Positions 24,044-33,835 of a stretch of 64,000 bases of DNA are shown piece by piece. Made by a program: the position numbers and the translations under genes. The notes beneath the pieces are model-generated. The model saw nothing but the letters and a program-made list of their open reading frames with translations. It made no database searches and was not told the DNA's origin. Source of the stretch: Azospirillum oryzae (GTDB taxonomy: Bacteria > Pseudomonadota > Alphaproteobacteria > Azospirillales > Azospirillaceae). Within the stretch, counting starts at the first letter, position 1. Each line of letters opens with the position of its first letter. The stretch covers positions 960,590-1,024,589 of the forward strand of contig NZ_VTTM01000002.1 of NCBI RefSeq assembly GCF_008364795.1, read 5' to 3'.

Positions 24044-25438
24044 ATGGCGCAGTATGAGAATCGGTGGCGGGGCGAAGGCCGCGACTGGCGCGACGACGAC
24101 CGGGAGCCGAACCGGCATCGCGACTGGGGCGAGGGGCCGCAGCGCAGCGGCGTCTATGGCCAGGACGACGACCACCGTCACGAAAGCATGTATCGTCCGC
24201 AGGCCCACCGCCACCAGGACGACCAGGGCCGCAGCTACCGCGATGCCGGTTACGGCGGGCACGTCGGCAACGAATCCGGCAGCTACGGCCGCGAGTCCCG
24301 TTTTGACAGCGACGACCGCCGTGGCGATACCTCCCGCGAGACGGAACGAGTTTATGACCGCAACTTCGGCGGCGGCCGTGACATGAACCGCGGCGGCTAC
24401 GGCGCCGGCTATGGCGGGCGCTCCGGCGGCAGCGGTTATGGCGGCTATGCCGGGGCCGGCAATGCCGGGACCGAGGGCAACTATACCAGCCGCGACATCG
24501 GCAGCGCCGATTACCGAGACCGCGATTACGGCGTGCGCCCCTATGGCGAGAACGACCGCGGCGTGCGTGGCCGCGGCTCGCTCGGCTATGGCGGGCGGGA
24601 GTATGGCGAGCGCGACGATCGCAACCGCGATTACGGCTCGCGCGGCTATGGTTCCCAGGGTGGCTATGGCGTCGGCTATGGGTCTGACGACCGCAACCGC
24701 TCCTGGGGCGAGGACCGCGGCACCATGTTCCGCGGCGGGGAAGGCCGCCGCGATTATGGCGGCGGCTATGCCGACGACCGGTACGAGCGCCGGGGCGACG
24801 ACCGTGGCCGGAACCGCGATCGCGGCTTCTGGGAACAGGCCGGCGACGAGATCGCCTCCTGGTTCGGCGACGACGATGCCGAGCGGCGCCGCCACGAGGA
24901 CGAACGCCGTGCCGCCCAGCATAGAGGCCGGGGCCCGCGCGGCTACAGCCGTTCCGACGATCGGGTGCGCGAGGACGTCAGCGACCGCCTGACCGACGAC
25001 GCTTATGTCGACGCCTCCGACATCGAGGTGACGGTCAGCGGCGGCGAGGTGACGCTGACCGGCATGGTCCCCGACCGCCACACCAAGCGCCGCGCCGAGG
25101 ATGTCGCCGAATCGGTGTCCGGCGTCACCCATGTGCAGAACAACCTGCGCGTCCGCAGCCAGACCGGAAGCCAGGGCGGCACCGGCTGGGGCAGCTCCAC
25201 CGGCGCCGGCGCCTCCGCCATGGCGACCGCGGGCAGCGGCACCACCTCTGGATCGATGTCCGGAACCACCGGCGGGCATCAGGGCTCCGACACCACCACC
25301 GGCACCGCCGGCGGGCTGGGTGCCGGCACCAGCGGCGGCCCGGCCGGCGCCTCGGCGGGTACGGGGTCGATGGCCGGCTCCACAACCGGCGTGACCGGCT
25401 CCAGCGGCACCGGCCGCTCTCCCACCACGCGGAGCTGA
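24044..25438 (+). CDS. low-complexity Gly/Arg/Tyr/Asp-rich protein with SWFGD and BON domains
   Basis: The 464-residue product has three parts. Residues 1-265 are almost entirely Gly, Arg, Tyr, Asp and Ser with many RD, YGG and DDR repeats and look disordered. Around 265-285 is the SWFGD motif (EIASWFGDDDAERRRHEDER). A BON domain follows (about 305-368: SDRLTDDAYVDASDIEVTVS, then GEVTLTGMVPDRHTKRRAED). The tail (about 370-464) is a Gly/Ser/Thr/Ala low-complexity run. BON domains are usually periplasmic or stress-linked and bind phospholipid, but no signal peptide is visible. The ATG at 24044 is chosen because it opens the repeat-rich region; the frame extends upstream without a good ribosome site. 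It stands alone, 268 bases after the receiver. Confidence 0.78.
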   Translation: MAQYENRWRGEGRDWRDDDREPNRHRDWGEGPQRSGVYGQDDDHRHESMYRPQAHRHQDDQGRSYRDAGYGGHVGNESGSYGRESRFDSDDRRGDTSRETERVYDRNFGGGRDMNRGGYGAGYGGRSGGSGYGGYAGAGNAGTEGNYTSRDIGSADYRDRDYGVRPYGENDRGVRGRGSLGYGGREYGERDDRNRDYGSRGYGSQGGYGVGYGSDDRNRSWGEDRGTMFRGGEGRRDYGGGYADDRYERRGDDRGRNRDRGFWEQAGDEIASWFGDDDAERRRHEDERRAAQHRGRGPRGYSRSDDRVREDVSDRLTDDAYVDASDIEVTVSGGEVTLTGMVPDRHTKRRAEDVAESVSGVTHVQNNLRVRSQTGSQGGTGWGSSTGAGASAMATAGSGTTSGSMSGTTGGHQGSDTTTGTAGGLGAGTSGGPAGASAGTGSMAGSTTGVTGSSGTGRSPTTRS

Positions 25439-25464
25439 CCGGCAGGCATCGCATGCTGCCGCAA

Positions 25465-25526
25465 GGGCGCGAAGACCGGCCTCCCAGGCATCTCCGCCTG
25501 GGCGGGTCGGGCTTCGCGCCCGTTTC
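25465..25526 (+). terminator. long hairpin terminator after the BON gene
   Basis: A 10-bp outer stem (GGGCGCGAAG at 25465-25474, CTTCGCGCCC at 25512-25521) encloses a second stem (CCCAGGC/GCCTGGG). It is followed by GTTTCATT. It sits 27 bases after the BON-protein stop and before the tetR promoter, consistent with a rho-independent terminator, although the T-run is short. Confidence 0.6.
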
Positions 25527-25626
25527 ATTAGGGGACGGCGCCTGCCGCGGTGACGCCGTCAGTCCGTTGCCGGGCAAGGGTTTTCCACAGATGACGTGGA
25601 ATTCATTTTTCTTGGAGACTGGTTCC

Positions 25627-25654
25627 TTGACACTCTAAGGATCTCGACTATCGT
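25627..25654 (+). promoter_or_regulatory. sigma70-type promoter for the tetR-RND operon
   Basis: TTGACA (25627-25632) and TATCGT (25649-25654) are separated by 16 bases, a good match to a housekeeping promoter. The start codon of the TetR gene is 29 bases downstream. A short inverted repeat (CCTT/AAGG) overlaps the -35 element and could be part of the repressor site, but it is too short to call an operator. Confidence 0.5.
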
Positions 25655-25682
25655 CAGTTTTTGAAACCCGTGAGTTCCATTC

Positions 25683-26291
25683 ATGCCTCTTGATGCGGAA
25701 GAGATACCTGACTGGCGCGCTCGCCGGCGCGAGGTGATCCTCAACGCCGCGGCGGAGCTGTTTGCCGGCCGCGATTACGCCTCCGTCCAGGTAGAGGAGG
25801 TGGCGAAGCGGGCTGGCGTGGGCAAGGCCACGCTCTACCGCTACTTCCCCTCCAAGGAAGAACTGTATCTGGAATCGCTCGAACGGGCGCTGGGTGGGCT
25901 GGAGCACAAGCTGAACGCCGAACTGGCGCCGCAGCAGGTTCCCGCTTCCGTTCGCCTGTCGGCGATGGTCTCCGCCCTGGTCGATACGCTGAGCGAGCAG
26001 CTGCAGACGCTGAAGCTTCTGGGCGGCGATCAGTCCGATCTGGCCGACCGCACCCGCCGCATCCTGCGCCGCCGCAGCCAGCGCAGCGCGACGGCCCTGC
26101 AGCAGGTCCTGGCGGATGGCATGCAGTCGGGCGAATTCCGCAAGATCGACCTGGAAATCGTTCCGTTGCTGATCATCGGCATGGTCCGTGGCGGGATCAT
26201 GCAGGTGGGCGACCGCCCGCGCGAGGCGCTGGAGCGCTCCGTCATCGATCTTCTGATGTCCGGCATAACCAACCTGCCCCCCTTCATATAA
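25683..26291 (+). CDS. TetR/AcrR-family transcriptional regulator
   Basis: The 202-residue product has an N-terminal TetR helix-turn-helix: RREVILNAAAELFAGRDY (about 15-32), then VEEVAKRAGVGKATLYRYFP (about 38-57), which contains the recognition helix. The C-terminal ligand domain is not family-specific. It is the first gene of an operon with an efflux adaptor and an RND permease, so it very likely represses them and responds to an exported compound. The gap to the adaptor gene is 42 bases. The ATG at 25683 follows a promoter-like element 29 bases upstream. Confidence 0.92.
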   Translation: MPLDAEEIPDWRARRREVILNAAAELFAGRDYASVQVEEVAKRAGVGKATLYRYFPSKEELYLESLERALGGLEHKLNAELAPQQVPASVRLSAMVSALVDTLSEQLQTLKLLGGDQSDLADRTRRILRRRSQRSATALQQVLADGMQSGEFRKIDLEIVPLLIIGMVRGGIMQVGDRPREALERSVIDLLMSGITNLPPFI

Positions 26292-26333
26292 GCGTTTGCC
26301 GGCCACAGGCTCCGGCGTTTGGAGTCCCATCCG

Positions 26334-27608
26334 ATGAGACGGTTTTTCCTGGTCCTGCTGATCGCCGCGCTGATCGGCGGCGGCGGGTACTACTGGTATG
26401 CCTTCCACAATGCCGGGGCAGGTGGCCATAGCACGGCGGGGAATGGGCCGAACTTGCAGGCGCAGGCATCCGCCCGCACCGTGCCGGTGGTGACCCAGAC
26501 GGTGGCGGTGCAGGCCGTGCCGGAACAGATCGTCACCATCGGCAGTGTCCAGCCCATCGCCGCCATCGCGATCAAGGCCCGCGTCGACAGCGTGGTGGAT
26601 ACGGTTGCCTTCACCGAGGGACAGGAGGTGAAGGCCGGCGACACGCTGTTCACGCTCGACAGCCGCTCTCTCGACGCCCAGCTGCGTCAGGCCCAGGCCA
26701 ATCTGGAGCGCGACCGCGCCAATCTGGACAAGGCCAGGGGCGACGTGAAGCGCTATGGCGAGCTGGTCCGCACCAGCGCCATCTCCCGCACCACCTACGA
26801 CGCCGCCGTCGCCACCGCCGATGCGCTGGAAGGGACGGTGAAGGCCGACCTCGCGGCGATCGAGGCGGCGAAGGTGTCGCTCAGCTTCACCCGCATCACC
26901 GCGCCGATGGACGGCCGCACCGGCACGATAACCGCCAAGGTCGGCACCATGGTGCGCGCCGCCGACGCCAACCCGCTGGTCACCCTGACCCAGCTGCGCC
27001 CGATCAACGTCTCCTTCAACGTCCCGGAAAAGCATCTGCCGGCGATCCGCGCCGCAATGGCCGCCGGATCGCTTCCGGTCACCGCCAGCATCGCCGGCGG
27101 CCACGGCGAGAAGGCCCAGGGCAAGCTGTCCTTCGTCGACAGTCAGGTCGATCAGCAGACGGGCACAATCCTGGTGAAGGGCGAGTTCCCGAACGCCGAT
27201 ACCCGGCTGTGGCCGGGCCAGTTCGTCGACACCGCCCTGACCCTGCGGGTCGAGCAGGACGCGCTCACCATCCCCGATCTGGCGGTGCAGACCGGCCAGA
27301 AGGGCCGCTTCGTCTATGTCGTCAAGGCCGACGAGACGGTGGAGGTCCGCCCGGTCACCATCGAGCGCAGCCACGGCGGCCTCAGCGTCGTCGCCTCCGG
27401 CCTGCAGGCGGGGGAGCGGGTGGTGGTCGACGGCCAGTCGCGCCTGTTCCCCGGCGCCAAGATCAGCGAACGCGCCGGCAAGCCGGCCGCTCCCACGGCC
27501 GAAGGCGGCCGGCGCCAGGGCTCCGCCGCCCAGGGTTCCGCCGCCAAGGGCTCTGCTGTCGAGGAGACCGCCGGTACCCGGACGCAGACCGCCGGGGGTG
27601 CGACGTGA
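26334..27608 (+). CDS. RND efflux periplasmic adaptor (HlyD/MFP family)
   Basis: The 424-residue product bridges an RND pump and an outer-membrane channel. An N-terminal anchor/signal helix (MRRFFLVLLIAALIGGGGYY) is followed by the barrel-sandwich hybrid (VQPIAAIAIKARVDSVVDTV at about 65-84), an alpha hairpin (QLRQAQANLERDRANLDKAR) and the beta-barrel (FTRITAPMDGRTGTI, then LRPINVSFNVPEK). The C-terminal tail (about 385-424) is rich in Ala, Gly and Ser. It resembles MdtA-type adaptors. The start at 26334 has GGAG upstream. Its stop overlaps the permease GTG start (GTGA). No outer-membrane factor gene is present in the operon. Confidence 0.93.
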   Translation: MRRFFLVLLIAALIGGGGYYWYAFHNAGAGGHSTAGNGPNLQAQASARTVPVVTQTVAVQAVPEQIVTIGSVQPIAAIAIKARVDSVVDTVAFTEGQEVKAGDTLFTLDSRSLDAQLRQAQANLERDRANLDKARGDVKRYGELVRTSAISRTTYDAAVATADALEGTVKADLAAIEAAKVSLSFTRITAPMDGRTGTITAKVGTMVRAADANPLVTLTQLRPINVSFNVPEKHLPAIRAAMAAGSLPVTASIAGGHGEKAQGKLSFVDSQVDQQTGTILVKGEFPNADTRLWPGQFVDTALTLRVEQDALTIPDLAVQTGQKGRFVYVVKADETVEVRPVTIERSHGGLSVVASGLQAGERVVVDGQSRLFPGAKISERAGKPAAPTAEGGRRQGSAAQGSAAKGSAVEETAGTRTQTAGGAT

Positions 27609-30600
27609 ACCTCTCCGAACTCTGCATCCGCCGTCCGGTGATGACCATTCTCCTGACGGCGGCCCTGGTGCTGAGCGGTCTGGCGGCCTACCGCCAGCTG
27701 CCCACCGCGGCGCTGCCTCGGGTGGATTTCCCGGTCATCAGCGTCAGCGCCAGCCTGCCCGGCGCCTCGCCGGAGACGATGGCGGCATCGATCGCCAGTC
27801 CGCTGGAGCGCGAGTTCTCCACCATCGCCGGCATCGACACCATCACCTCGAACAGCACGCTCGGCAGCACCAGCATCACCATCCAGTTCGTGCTGGAACG
27901 CGACATCGACGCGGCGGCGGCCGATGTGCAGGCGGCCATCGCCCGCACCCAGCGCCGGCTGCCGGCGGAGATGACGACCCCGCCCAGCTACCGCAAGGTA
28001 AACCCGGCCGACCAGCCGATCCTGTTCCTGTCGCTGAACTCGCCGACCCTGCCGCTGGCGCGCCTGAACGACATCGCCGAGACGTTGATCCAGCCCAAGG
28101 TCGCGACCCTGCCGGGCGTGGCCCAGGTGCAGATCTACGGCTCGCAGAAATATGCGGTGCGGGTACAGGTCAACCCCAACGCGCTGGCCCTGCGCGGCAT
28201 CGGCATCGACGAGCTGCAGAAGGCGCTGGCCGCCGCCAACGCCAACACGCCCGTCGGCACCCTGACCGGCCAGCAGCAGCAGCTGGTGATCGCGGCCAAC
28301 CCGCAGCTTCCCGATGCCGACGCCTTTCGCCAGCAGATCGTCGCCTACCGCAACAACGCCCCCGTGCGGCTGGGCGACGTGGCGAAGGTGCTGGACAGCG
28401 TGGAGAACGACCGAACCGCCAGCTGGCTGAACGGCACCCGCAGCATCATGCTGGCGGTGCAGCGCCAGCCCGACGCCAACACCGTCGACGTGGTGGACCG
28501 TGTGCGCGAACTGGTGCCGGTGTTCCAGGCCCAGCTTCCGGCGTCGACCGCCATCCAGGTGGTAAACGATCGGTCGCAATCGATCAGGCAAGCGGTGGAG
28601 GACGTGCAGTTCACGCTTGCCCTCACCATCGTGCTGGTCGTTCTGGTGATCTTCCTGTTCCTGCGCCGACTGTCGGCGACGCTGATCCCGGCGCTGGCCG
28701 TGCCGATCTCGCTGATCGCGACGGCGGGCGGCATGCATCTGCTGGGCTTTTCCGTCGACAACATCTCGCTGATGGCGCTGACGCTGGCGGTCGGGCTCGT
28801 GGTGGACGACGCCATCGTCATGATGGAGAACATCGTCCGCTACGTCGAAGAGGGGATGAAGCCGTTCGATGCCGCGATCAAGGGCTCGCGCGAGATCGGC
28901 TTCACCATCCTGTCGATCACGCTGTCGCTGGTCGCGGTCTTCATCCCGATCCTGCTGATGGGCGGCGTGGTCGGGCGGCTGTTCCACGAATTCGCCCTGG
29001 TCGTGACGATGGCGATCGCAGCCTCGGCCTTCGTGTCGCTGACGCTGACGCCGATGATGTGCTCGCGCTTCCTCACCCATGCCCATGACCAGAAGGAGAA
29101 CTGGTTCGGCCGCACGCTGGAGGCGGGCTTTTCCGCCCTGCTGAACGGCTATGGCCGCACGCTGCGCTGGACCTTGCGCCACCGGCCGCTGATGGGGCTG
29201 GTGATGATCGGCACCATCATCGGCACCGTCCTGCTCTATCAGGCGATCCCCAAGGGCTTCTTCCCGACCGAGGACATCGGCCAGATCTTTGTGACGACGG
29301 AGGCGCGGGCCGATATCGCCTTCCCGGCCATGGCGGAACGGCAGCAGCAGGTCGCCGCCATCGTCAAGGCCAACCCGGCGGTGGTGGACGTCATCTCCTC
29401 CGTCGGGACCGGCGGCAACACCGGCAACATGGGCCGCATGTTCATCACCCTGAAGCCGCGCGACGAGCGTCCGTCGGCGACCGAGGTGATCCAGCAGCTT
29501 CGCCGTCAGGTCGCCGGCATCCCCGGCATGGCGGTCTACATGCAGCCGGTGCAGAACCTGCGCATCGGCGGCCGGTCGTCAAAGAGCCTCTACCAGTACA
29601 CCATCCAGGGCCTGGATCTGGACGAGCTGTACCAGTGGTCCGACCGGCTGGAGCAGGCGCTGCGCGGCATCCCGATCCTGCAGGACGTGACCAGCGACCT
29701 TCAGCTAAACAACCCGCAGGCCTATGTCCACATCGACCGCGAAAAGGCGGCGACGCTGGGCATCGGCGTCGATCAGGTGCGCTCGACCCTCTACAGCGCC
29801 TTCGGCCAGCGGCAGGTCTCGACCATCTACACCCCCAGCAACGATTATCAGGTGCTGATCGAGCTGGAGCCGAAATACCAGGGCGACGACAGTTCGCTGT
29901 CGCGCATCTATGTCCGTTCCGCCACCAGCGGCAAGCTGGTGCCGCTCGACGCCTTCGCGCGGGTGGAGCGCACGGCCGGCCCGCTGGCGGTGGCGCACCA
30001 AGGGCAGCTTCCCGCCGTCACCCTGTCCTTCAACCTGGCCCCCGGCGCCTCGCTTGGGCAGGCGGTCGACCTGATCCGCGGGGCGGAGCGCGAGATGGGG
30101 CTGCCCGCCACCATCACCACCGGCTTCGCCGGCACCGCGCAGGTGTTCCAGGATGCCCAGTCCGGGCAGGCCCTGCTGCTGGCGGCGGCGGTGCTGGTGA
30201 TCTACATCGTGCTGGGCGTGCTTTATGAAAGCTTCATCCACCCGCTGACCATCCTGTCGGGCCTGCCCTCGGCGGCCATCGGGGCGCTGGCAACGCTGAT
30301 TCTGTTCGACACCGAACTCAGCGTCATCGCCATCATCGGTATCCTGATGCTGATCGGCATCGTGAAGAAGAACGCGATCATGATGATCGACTTCGCGGTG
30401 GAGGCCCGGCGCAACGGCATGGCGGCGCGCGACGCCATCGAGCAGGCCTGCCTGCTGCGCTTCCGCCCGATCATGATGACCACCATGGCGGCGATCATGG
30501 GCACCCTGCCCATCGCCATCGCCCACGGTGCCGCCGCCGAACTGCGCCAGCCCCTGGGCCTCGCCGTGGTCGGCGGGCTGTGCGTGTCGCAGGTGCTGAC

Positions 30601-30724
30601 GCTCTACATCACGCCGTCGCTCTACCTCTACATGGAAGATTTCGGCCACTTCGTCGGCAACCTGTTCCGCAGCCGCAAGGCGGACGTGCCCCATGGCCCG
30701 ATGCCGGCCAGTGGGGACGATTGA
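27605..30724 (+). CDS. RND multidrug efflux permease (MdtB/MdtC-like)
   Basis: The 1039-residue product is the inner-membrane proton-driven pump. It starts from GTG 27605 as MNLSELCIRRPVMTILLTAAL, the usual RND N-terminus. Twelve membrane helices are evident in two halves, with large periplasmic loops after TM1 and TM7. TM4 carries the proton-relay Asp pair in VGLVVDDAIVMMEN, and TM10 the Lys in GIVKKNAIMMIDFA. The sequence is closest to the MdtB/MdtC group, which exports novobiocin, bile salts and similar compounds in enterics; the real substrate here is unknown. It is translationally coupled to the adaptor. Confidence 0.95.
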   Translation: MNLSELCIRRPVMTILLTAALVLSGLAAYRQLPTAALPRVDFPVISVSASLPGASPETMAASIASPLEREFSTIAGIDTITSNSTLGSTSITIQFVLERDIDAAAADVQAAIARTQRRLPAEMTTPPSYRKVNPADQPILFLSLNSPTLPLARLNDIAETLIQPKVATLPGVAQVQIYGSQKYAVRVQVNPNALALRGIGIDELQKALAAANANTPVGTLTGQQQQLVIAANPQLPDADAFRQQIVAYRNNAPVRLGDVAKVLDSVENDRTASWLNGTRSIMLAVQRQPDANTVDVVDRVRELVPVFQAQLPASTAIQVVNDRSQSIRQAVEDVQFTLALTIVLVVLVIFLFLRRLSATLIPALAVPISLIATAGGMHLLGFSVDNISLMALTLAVGLVVDDAIVMMENIVRYVEEGMKPFDAAIKGSREIGFTILSITLSLVAVFIPILLMGGVVGRLFHEFALVVTMAIAASAFVSLTLTPMMCSRFLTHAHDQKENWFGRTLEAGFSALLNGYGRTLRWTLRHRPLMGLVMIGTIIGTVLLYQAIPKGFFPTEDIGQIFVTTEARADIAFPAMAERQQQVAAIVKANPAVVDVISSVGTGGNTGNMGRMFITLKPRDERPSATEVIQQLRRQVAGIPGMAVYMQPVQNLRIGGRSSKSLYQYTIQGLDLDELYQWSDRLEQALRGIPILQDVTSDLQLNNPQAYVHIDREKAATLGIGVDQVRSTLYSAFGQRQVSTIYTPSNDYQVLIELEPKYQGDDSSLSRIYVRSATSGKLVPLDAFARVERTAGPLAVAHQGQLPAVTLSFNLAPGASLGQAVDLIRGAEREMGLPATITTGFAGTAQVFQDAQSGQALLLAAAVLVIYIVLGVLYESFIHPLTILSGLPSAAIGALATLILFDTELSVIAIIGILMLIGIVKKNAIMMIDFAVEARRNGMAARDAIEQACLLRFRPIMMTTMAAIMGTLPIAIAHGAAAELRQPLGLAVVGGLCVSQVLTLYITPSLYLYMEDFGHFVGNLFRSRKADVPHGPMPASGDD

Positions 30725-30744
30725 GGCGGCAACAGGGGGGAGGC

Positions 30745-31209
30745 TTACACCGCGATCTGCGTGACCATCGGCGTGTTCACCCCGGCATCGGCGCGGCGGT
30801 AGGCGTCGATGGCCTCCGACCAGGGTTCGATGGTCAAGCCACTGCCCATGGCTTCCTGATGGATGCTTTGCGCGACATAGCCGGCATTGGGAAGTGCGTT
30901 CAGCGGCACCGGCCCGCCATTGACCGGTCCGGCGTTCTCATCCGCACCGCCGATGGCAAATCCGCCGGTCGAGCTGGCCGACGATTTCGCCCGTGTCGCC
31001 GTCGAGTCGGCATCGGCGCGCCCGCTGCTCTGCAGGGCGTCGCCGGTCGCCTCGGTGCCGTCCTTGCCGCGTTTGCGTTCCTCCTCGCCTGGGATGCGGC
31101 GGATCGGCTGGACCGCCGCGGCGTCGCTCGCCAGCATCTGACGCAGCTTCGCGAGGCCCGCGTTGGGCGACGCGCCGGTCGGTGCGGGAAGGGCGGCCAG
31201 TCCGGACAA
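30745..31209 (-). CDS. uncharacterised alphaproteobacterial protein
   Basis: A 154-residue frame begins at a TTG (31209) and is soluble, without signal or membrane helix. The first 90 residues are polar and probably disordered (EEERKRGKDGTEATGDALQS). The last 50 are conserved-looking: NALPNAGYVAQSIHQEAMGS then IEPWSEAIDAYRRADA. I do not recognise a named family. It faces the RND permease tail to tail (20-base gap) and is divergent from the histidine kinase. Codon use is G/C-biased at third positions as in real genes nearby. The TTG start is uncertain. Confidence 0.6.
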   Translation of the reverse strand: MSGLAALPAPTGASPNAGLAKLRQMLASDAAAVQPIRRIPGEEERKRGKDGTEATGDALQSSGRADADSTATRAKSSASSTGGFAIGGADENAGPVNGGPVPLNALPNAGYVAQSIHQEAMGSGLTIEPWSEAIDAYRRADAGVNTPMVTQIAV

Positions 31210-31455
31210 GGGGCGGTTACCTCAGAACTGCCAATGGGAGACGGAGTAGTGATGCATCGCTCAAGCAGTATCGCTCATCCGGCGATCTTGCACAAACCAC
31301 CGGCGATTCGAAACAGGGTAGTGCGGCAAAGGTTCCGAAATACTTAAAATGCCCCACAAATGTCCCCGGATTGCGACTCCATGGCGCAGAGGAGAACTCG
31401 GCAGGAGTGAATGGGGCTGTTACAGTAGCCCGTTCGATAGCGGACCAGCAAAACG

Positions 31456-33444
31456 ATGGATGGCGCGCAGACCTTGCCAGCCCAGATTCCCGACCTACCG
31501 ACGACCCGTCCCCTTCCTGGTGACGGACCTGGGCCGGAGCCCGCGGCCGGCGACGATCTCGCCGTGCTGGCTTTGGAGCAGATGGACCAGGGCGTCATGC
31601 TGGTCGATGCCGACCTGACAGTGCGCGTCATCAACGGCCGGATGTACGAGATGTTCGAGGTGCCGCGCGGCTACATTCCCGGCGCCGACTATGCCCGTAT
31701 CGTCCGTTACCTGGCCCAACGCGGCGAATACGGTCCCGGCGACCCCGAGGCCATCGCCGCCCGCCATCTGGATCGCGCGCTCCGCGCCGACCCGCCTCTG
31801 TACGAGCACCGCCGCCCCAATGGCCGGGTGCTGGAGGTGCGGACCCGCCCGACCTCCGGCGGCGGCTTCGTCCGTACCTACTCCGACGTGACCGAGCGGC
31901 GGCGGGCGGAGGACGACCTTGCCACCCAGCGCCACCTGCTGCGCCTGACGCTGGAGAATATGGGGCAGGGCATCGTCCTGCTCGACCGCGACCTGCATTA
32001 CATCGCCTGGAACAGCAACGCGCTGGACATATTGGGCGTCACCGAGGAGGTGATACGCGCCAACCCGGCGTTGCCTGATCTGGTGCGGCACCAGATCGCC
32101 AGCGGCATGGTCGGCCTGCCGTCCGGCGCCCCCGACTTCGGCGACGACCTGGACGCCAAGACCGTTTATCTGATGGACCGCATCGGCCGGCCGGAACGGG
32201 AGTTCGTCTATGCCCGGCCCCAGGGCGACGGCCGCTTCATCGAGGTGCGGGTGGTGCCGCTGCCGGACGGCGGGCAGGTGCGGACCTTCACCGACATCAC
32301 CGACCGCCTGATCGCCGACGAGGCGCTGCGCCAGAGCCGCGAGATCCTGACTGGGGTGATCGACGCCATTCCGGCCCTGATCGACGTGAAGGACCGCGAC
32401 GGCACGGTGCGCCTGACCAACCGCTACTACCGCGAGACCTATGGTCCCGCCGCCGCCCCGCCGCCCGGCCCATCCACGGACCGCGCCATCGCTCTCGACC
32501 GGCTGGTGGTGGACAGCGGCCAGGGAGTCCCCTTCCACGAGGACCGCGCCCCCGACGGCGACGGCGCGATGCGCGACTGGCTGACCACCAAGATGCCGCT
32601 GACCGACGATGACGGCGAGGTTACCCACATCGTCACCGTGGCACTGGACATCACTGCGAGAAAGCGGGCGGAAGCCGAACTGCGCGACGCCCAGGCCAGC
32701 CTGATCCAGGCGGAGAAGCTGTCTTCGCTGGCCCAACTGGTCGCCGGCGTGGCGCATGAGGTGAACACCCCCATCGGCGTCACCCTGACCGCCATCTCCC
32801 ATCTGGCGGAGGAGGTCGGCCGCATCCGCACATTGTTCGAGGAGAACCGCATCCGCCGCAGCGATTTCCAGGAATTCCTGGACGTCGCATGGGAATCGAC
32901 GCGGATGATCCTGTCGAACGTGGAGCGCGCCACCGGCCTGATCCAGAGCTTCAAGCAGGTCGCCTCCGATCAGGCCAGCGGCGAGCGCCGCGCCTTCGAC
33001 CTTGCCGCCTATGTCGACGAGGTCCTGCTGAGCCTGCGCCCCCGCCTGCGCCGCACCCGCGTGTCTGTGGAACTGGACATTCCCACCGGCCTGATCGTCG
33101 ACGGCTATCCCGGTTCCTTCGCGCAGGTGCTGTCGAACCTGATCATCAACGCCCTGGTCCACGCCTTTGACGAGGGCGAGCCCGGCCGCATCCTGCTGTC
33201 CGCCCGCGAGCAGCCGGCCGGCTGGATCGAGATGCATTACGCCGACGACGGCAAGGGCATCCCCGCCGACATCCGCTCCCGCATCTTCGACCCCTTCTTC
33301 ACGACCAAGCGGGGCATGGGCGCCAGCGGCCTGGGCCTCAGCATCTGCGCCAACATCATGACCGGCACCATGCGCGGCAGCATCGCGCTGGAGGACGGCG
33401 AGGGGAGGGGGACGCGCTTCGTGCTGCGGTTTCCGGTGGGGTAG
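31456..33444 (+). CDS. PAS-domain sensor histidine kinase (soluble)
   Basis: The 662-residue product has no membrane helices, so it senses a cytoplasmic signal. Three PAS modules are visible: about 38-150 (ALEQMDQGVMLVDADLTVRV), about 160-285 (TLENMGQGIVLLDRDLHYIA) and about 295-400 (VIDAIPALIDVKDRDGTVRL). The kinase core has the H-box VAHEVNTPIG with His434, N-box NLIINALVHA, G1 DDGKGIP and G2 GASGLGLSI. The first two PAS domains are of the kind seen in alphaproteobacterial multi-PAS kinases. No response regulator is encoded next to it; single receivers are at 23374 and 37673. The start has only a weak ribosome site. Confidence 0.93.
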   Translation: MDGAQTLPAQIPDLPTTRPLPGDGPGPEPAAGDDLAVLALEQMDQGVMLVDADLTVRVINGRMYEMFEVPRGYIPGADYARIVRYLAQRGEYGPGDPEAIAARHLDRALRADPPLYEHRRPNGRVLEVRTRPTSGGGFVRTYSDVTERRRAEDDLATQRHLLRLTLENMGQGIVLLDRDLHYIAWNSNALDILGVTEEVIRANPALPDLVRHQIASGMVGLPSGAPDFGDDLDAKTVYLMDRIGRPEREFVYARPQGDGRFIEVRVVPLPDGGQVRTFTDITDRLIADEALRQSREILTGVIDAIPALIDVKDRDGTVRLTNRYYRETYGPAAAPPPGPSTDRAIALDRLVVDSGQGVPFHEDRAPDGDGAMRDWLTTKMPLTDDDGEVTHIVTVALDITARKRAEAELRDAQASLIQAEKLSSLAQLVAGVAHEVNTPIGVTLTAISHLAEEVGRIRTLFEENRIRRSDFQEFLDVAWESTRMILSNVERATGLIQSFKQVASDQASGERRAFDLAAYVDEVLLSLRPRLRRTRVSVELDIPTGLIVDGYPGSFAQVLSNLIINALVHAFDEGEPGRILLSAREQPAGWIEMHYADDGKGIPADIRSRIFDPFFTTKRGMGASGLGLSICANIMTGTMRGSIALEDGEGRGTRFVLRFPVG

Positions 33445-33613
33445 GGGATGGCTTGCTCGGGACCGTGCTCAGGGTGAATCTACCCAGGAATAGTCTACAA
33501 GGATTGGCCATCCCCTTGCGAATTCGCAATGCCACCTGCTCAACATACCATTAGACTGCGCTCATATTCCTCATCAATGCCGCGAATCGCGGCACTGGAA
33601 CGGAGCACACGCC

Positions 33614-33826
33614 ATGGCCTCCCACGCCGACCTGAACGCCCCGATCTATGAGCACTTCAACCCCGGCATCTTCCTGCTTGGGTTGCTCGCGGCAGCGCTG
33701 ATGCTGCTGATCCTGCCGATCGGCTTCATCTTCCACCCGAGCATCGTCCTCTATGCCGCTCTGCTCGGCACGGCGTTGTTCTTCGTCGCCATCTGGAAGA
33801 TGACCGCCGGATCGAAGCGTCCCTGA
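33614..33826 (+). CDS. small two-helix membrane protein
   Basis: The 70-residue product has hydrophobic helices at about 17-40 and 47-66 (IFLLGLLAAALMLLILPIGF and SIVLYAALLGTALFFVAIWK) and ends KMTAGSKRP. No family is recognised. An AACGGAG site precedes the ATG. It stands alone between the histidine kinase and a bidirectional hairpin terminator. Composition and start site support a real gene; function is unknown. Confidence 0.7.
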   Translation: MASHADLNAPIYEHFNPGIFLLGLLAAALMLLILPIGFIFHPSIVLYAALLGTALFFVAIWKMTAGSKRP

Positions 33827-33835
33827 TAAAAGAAT

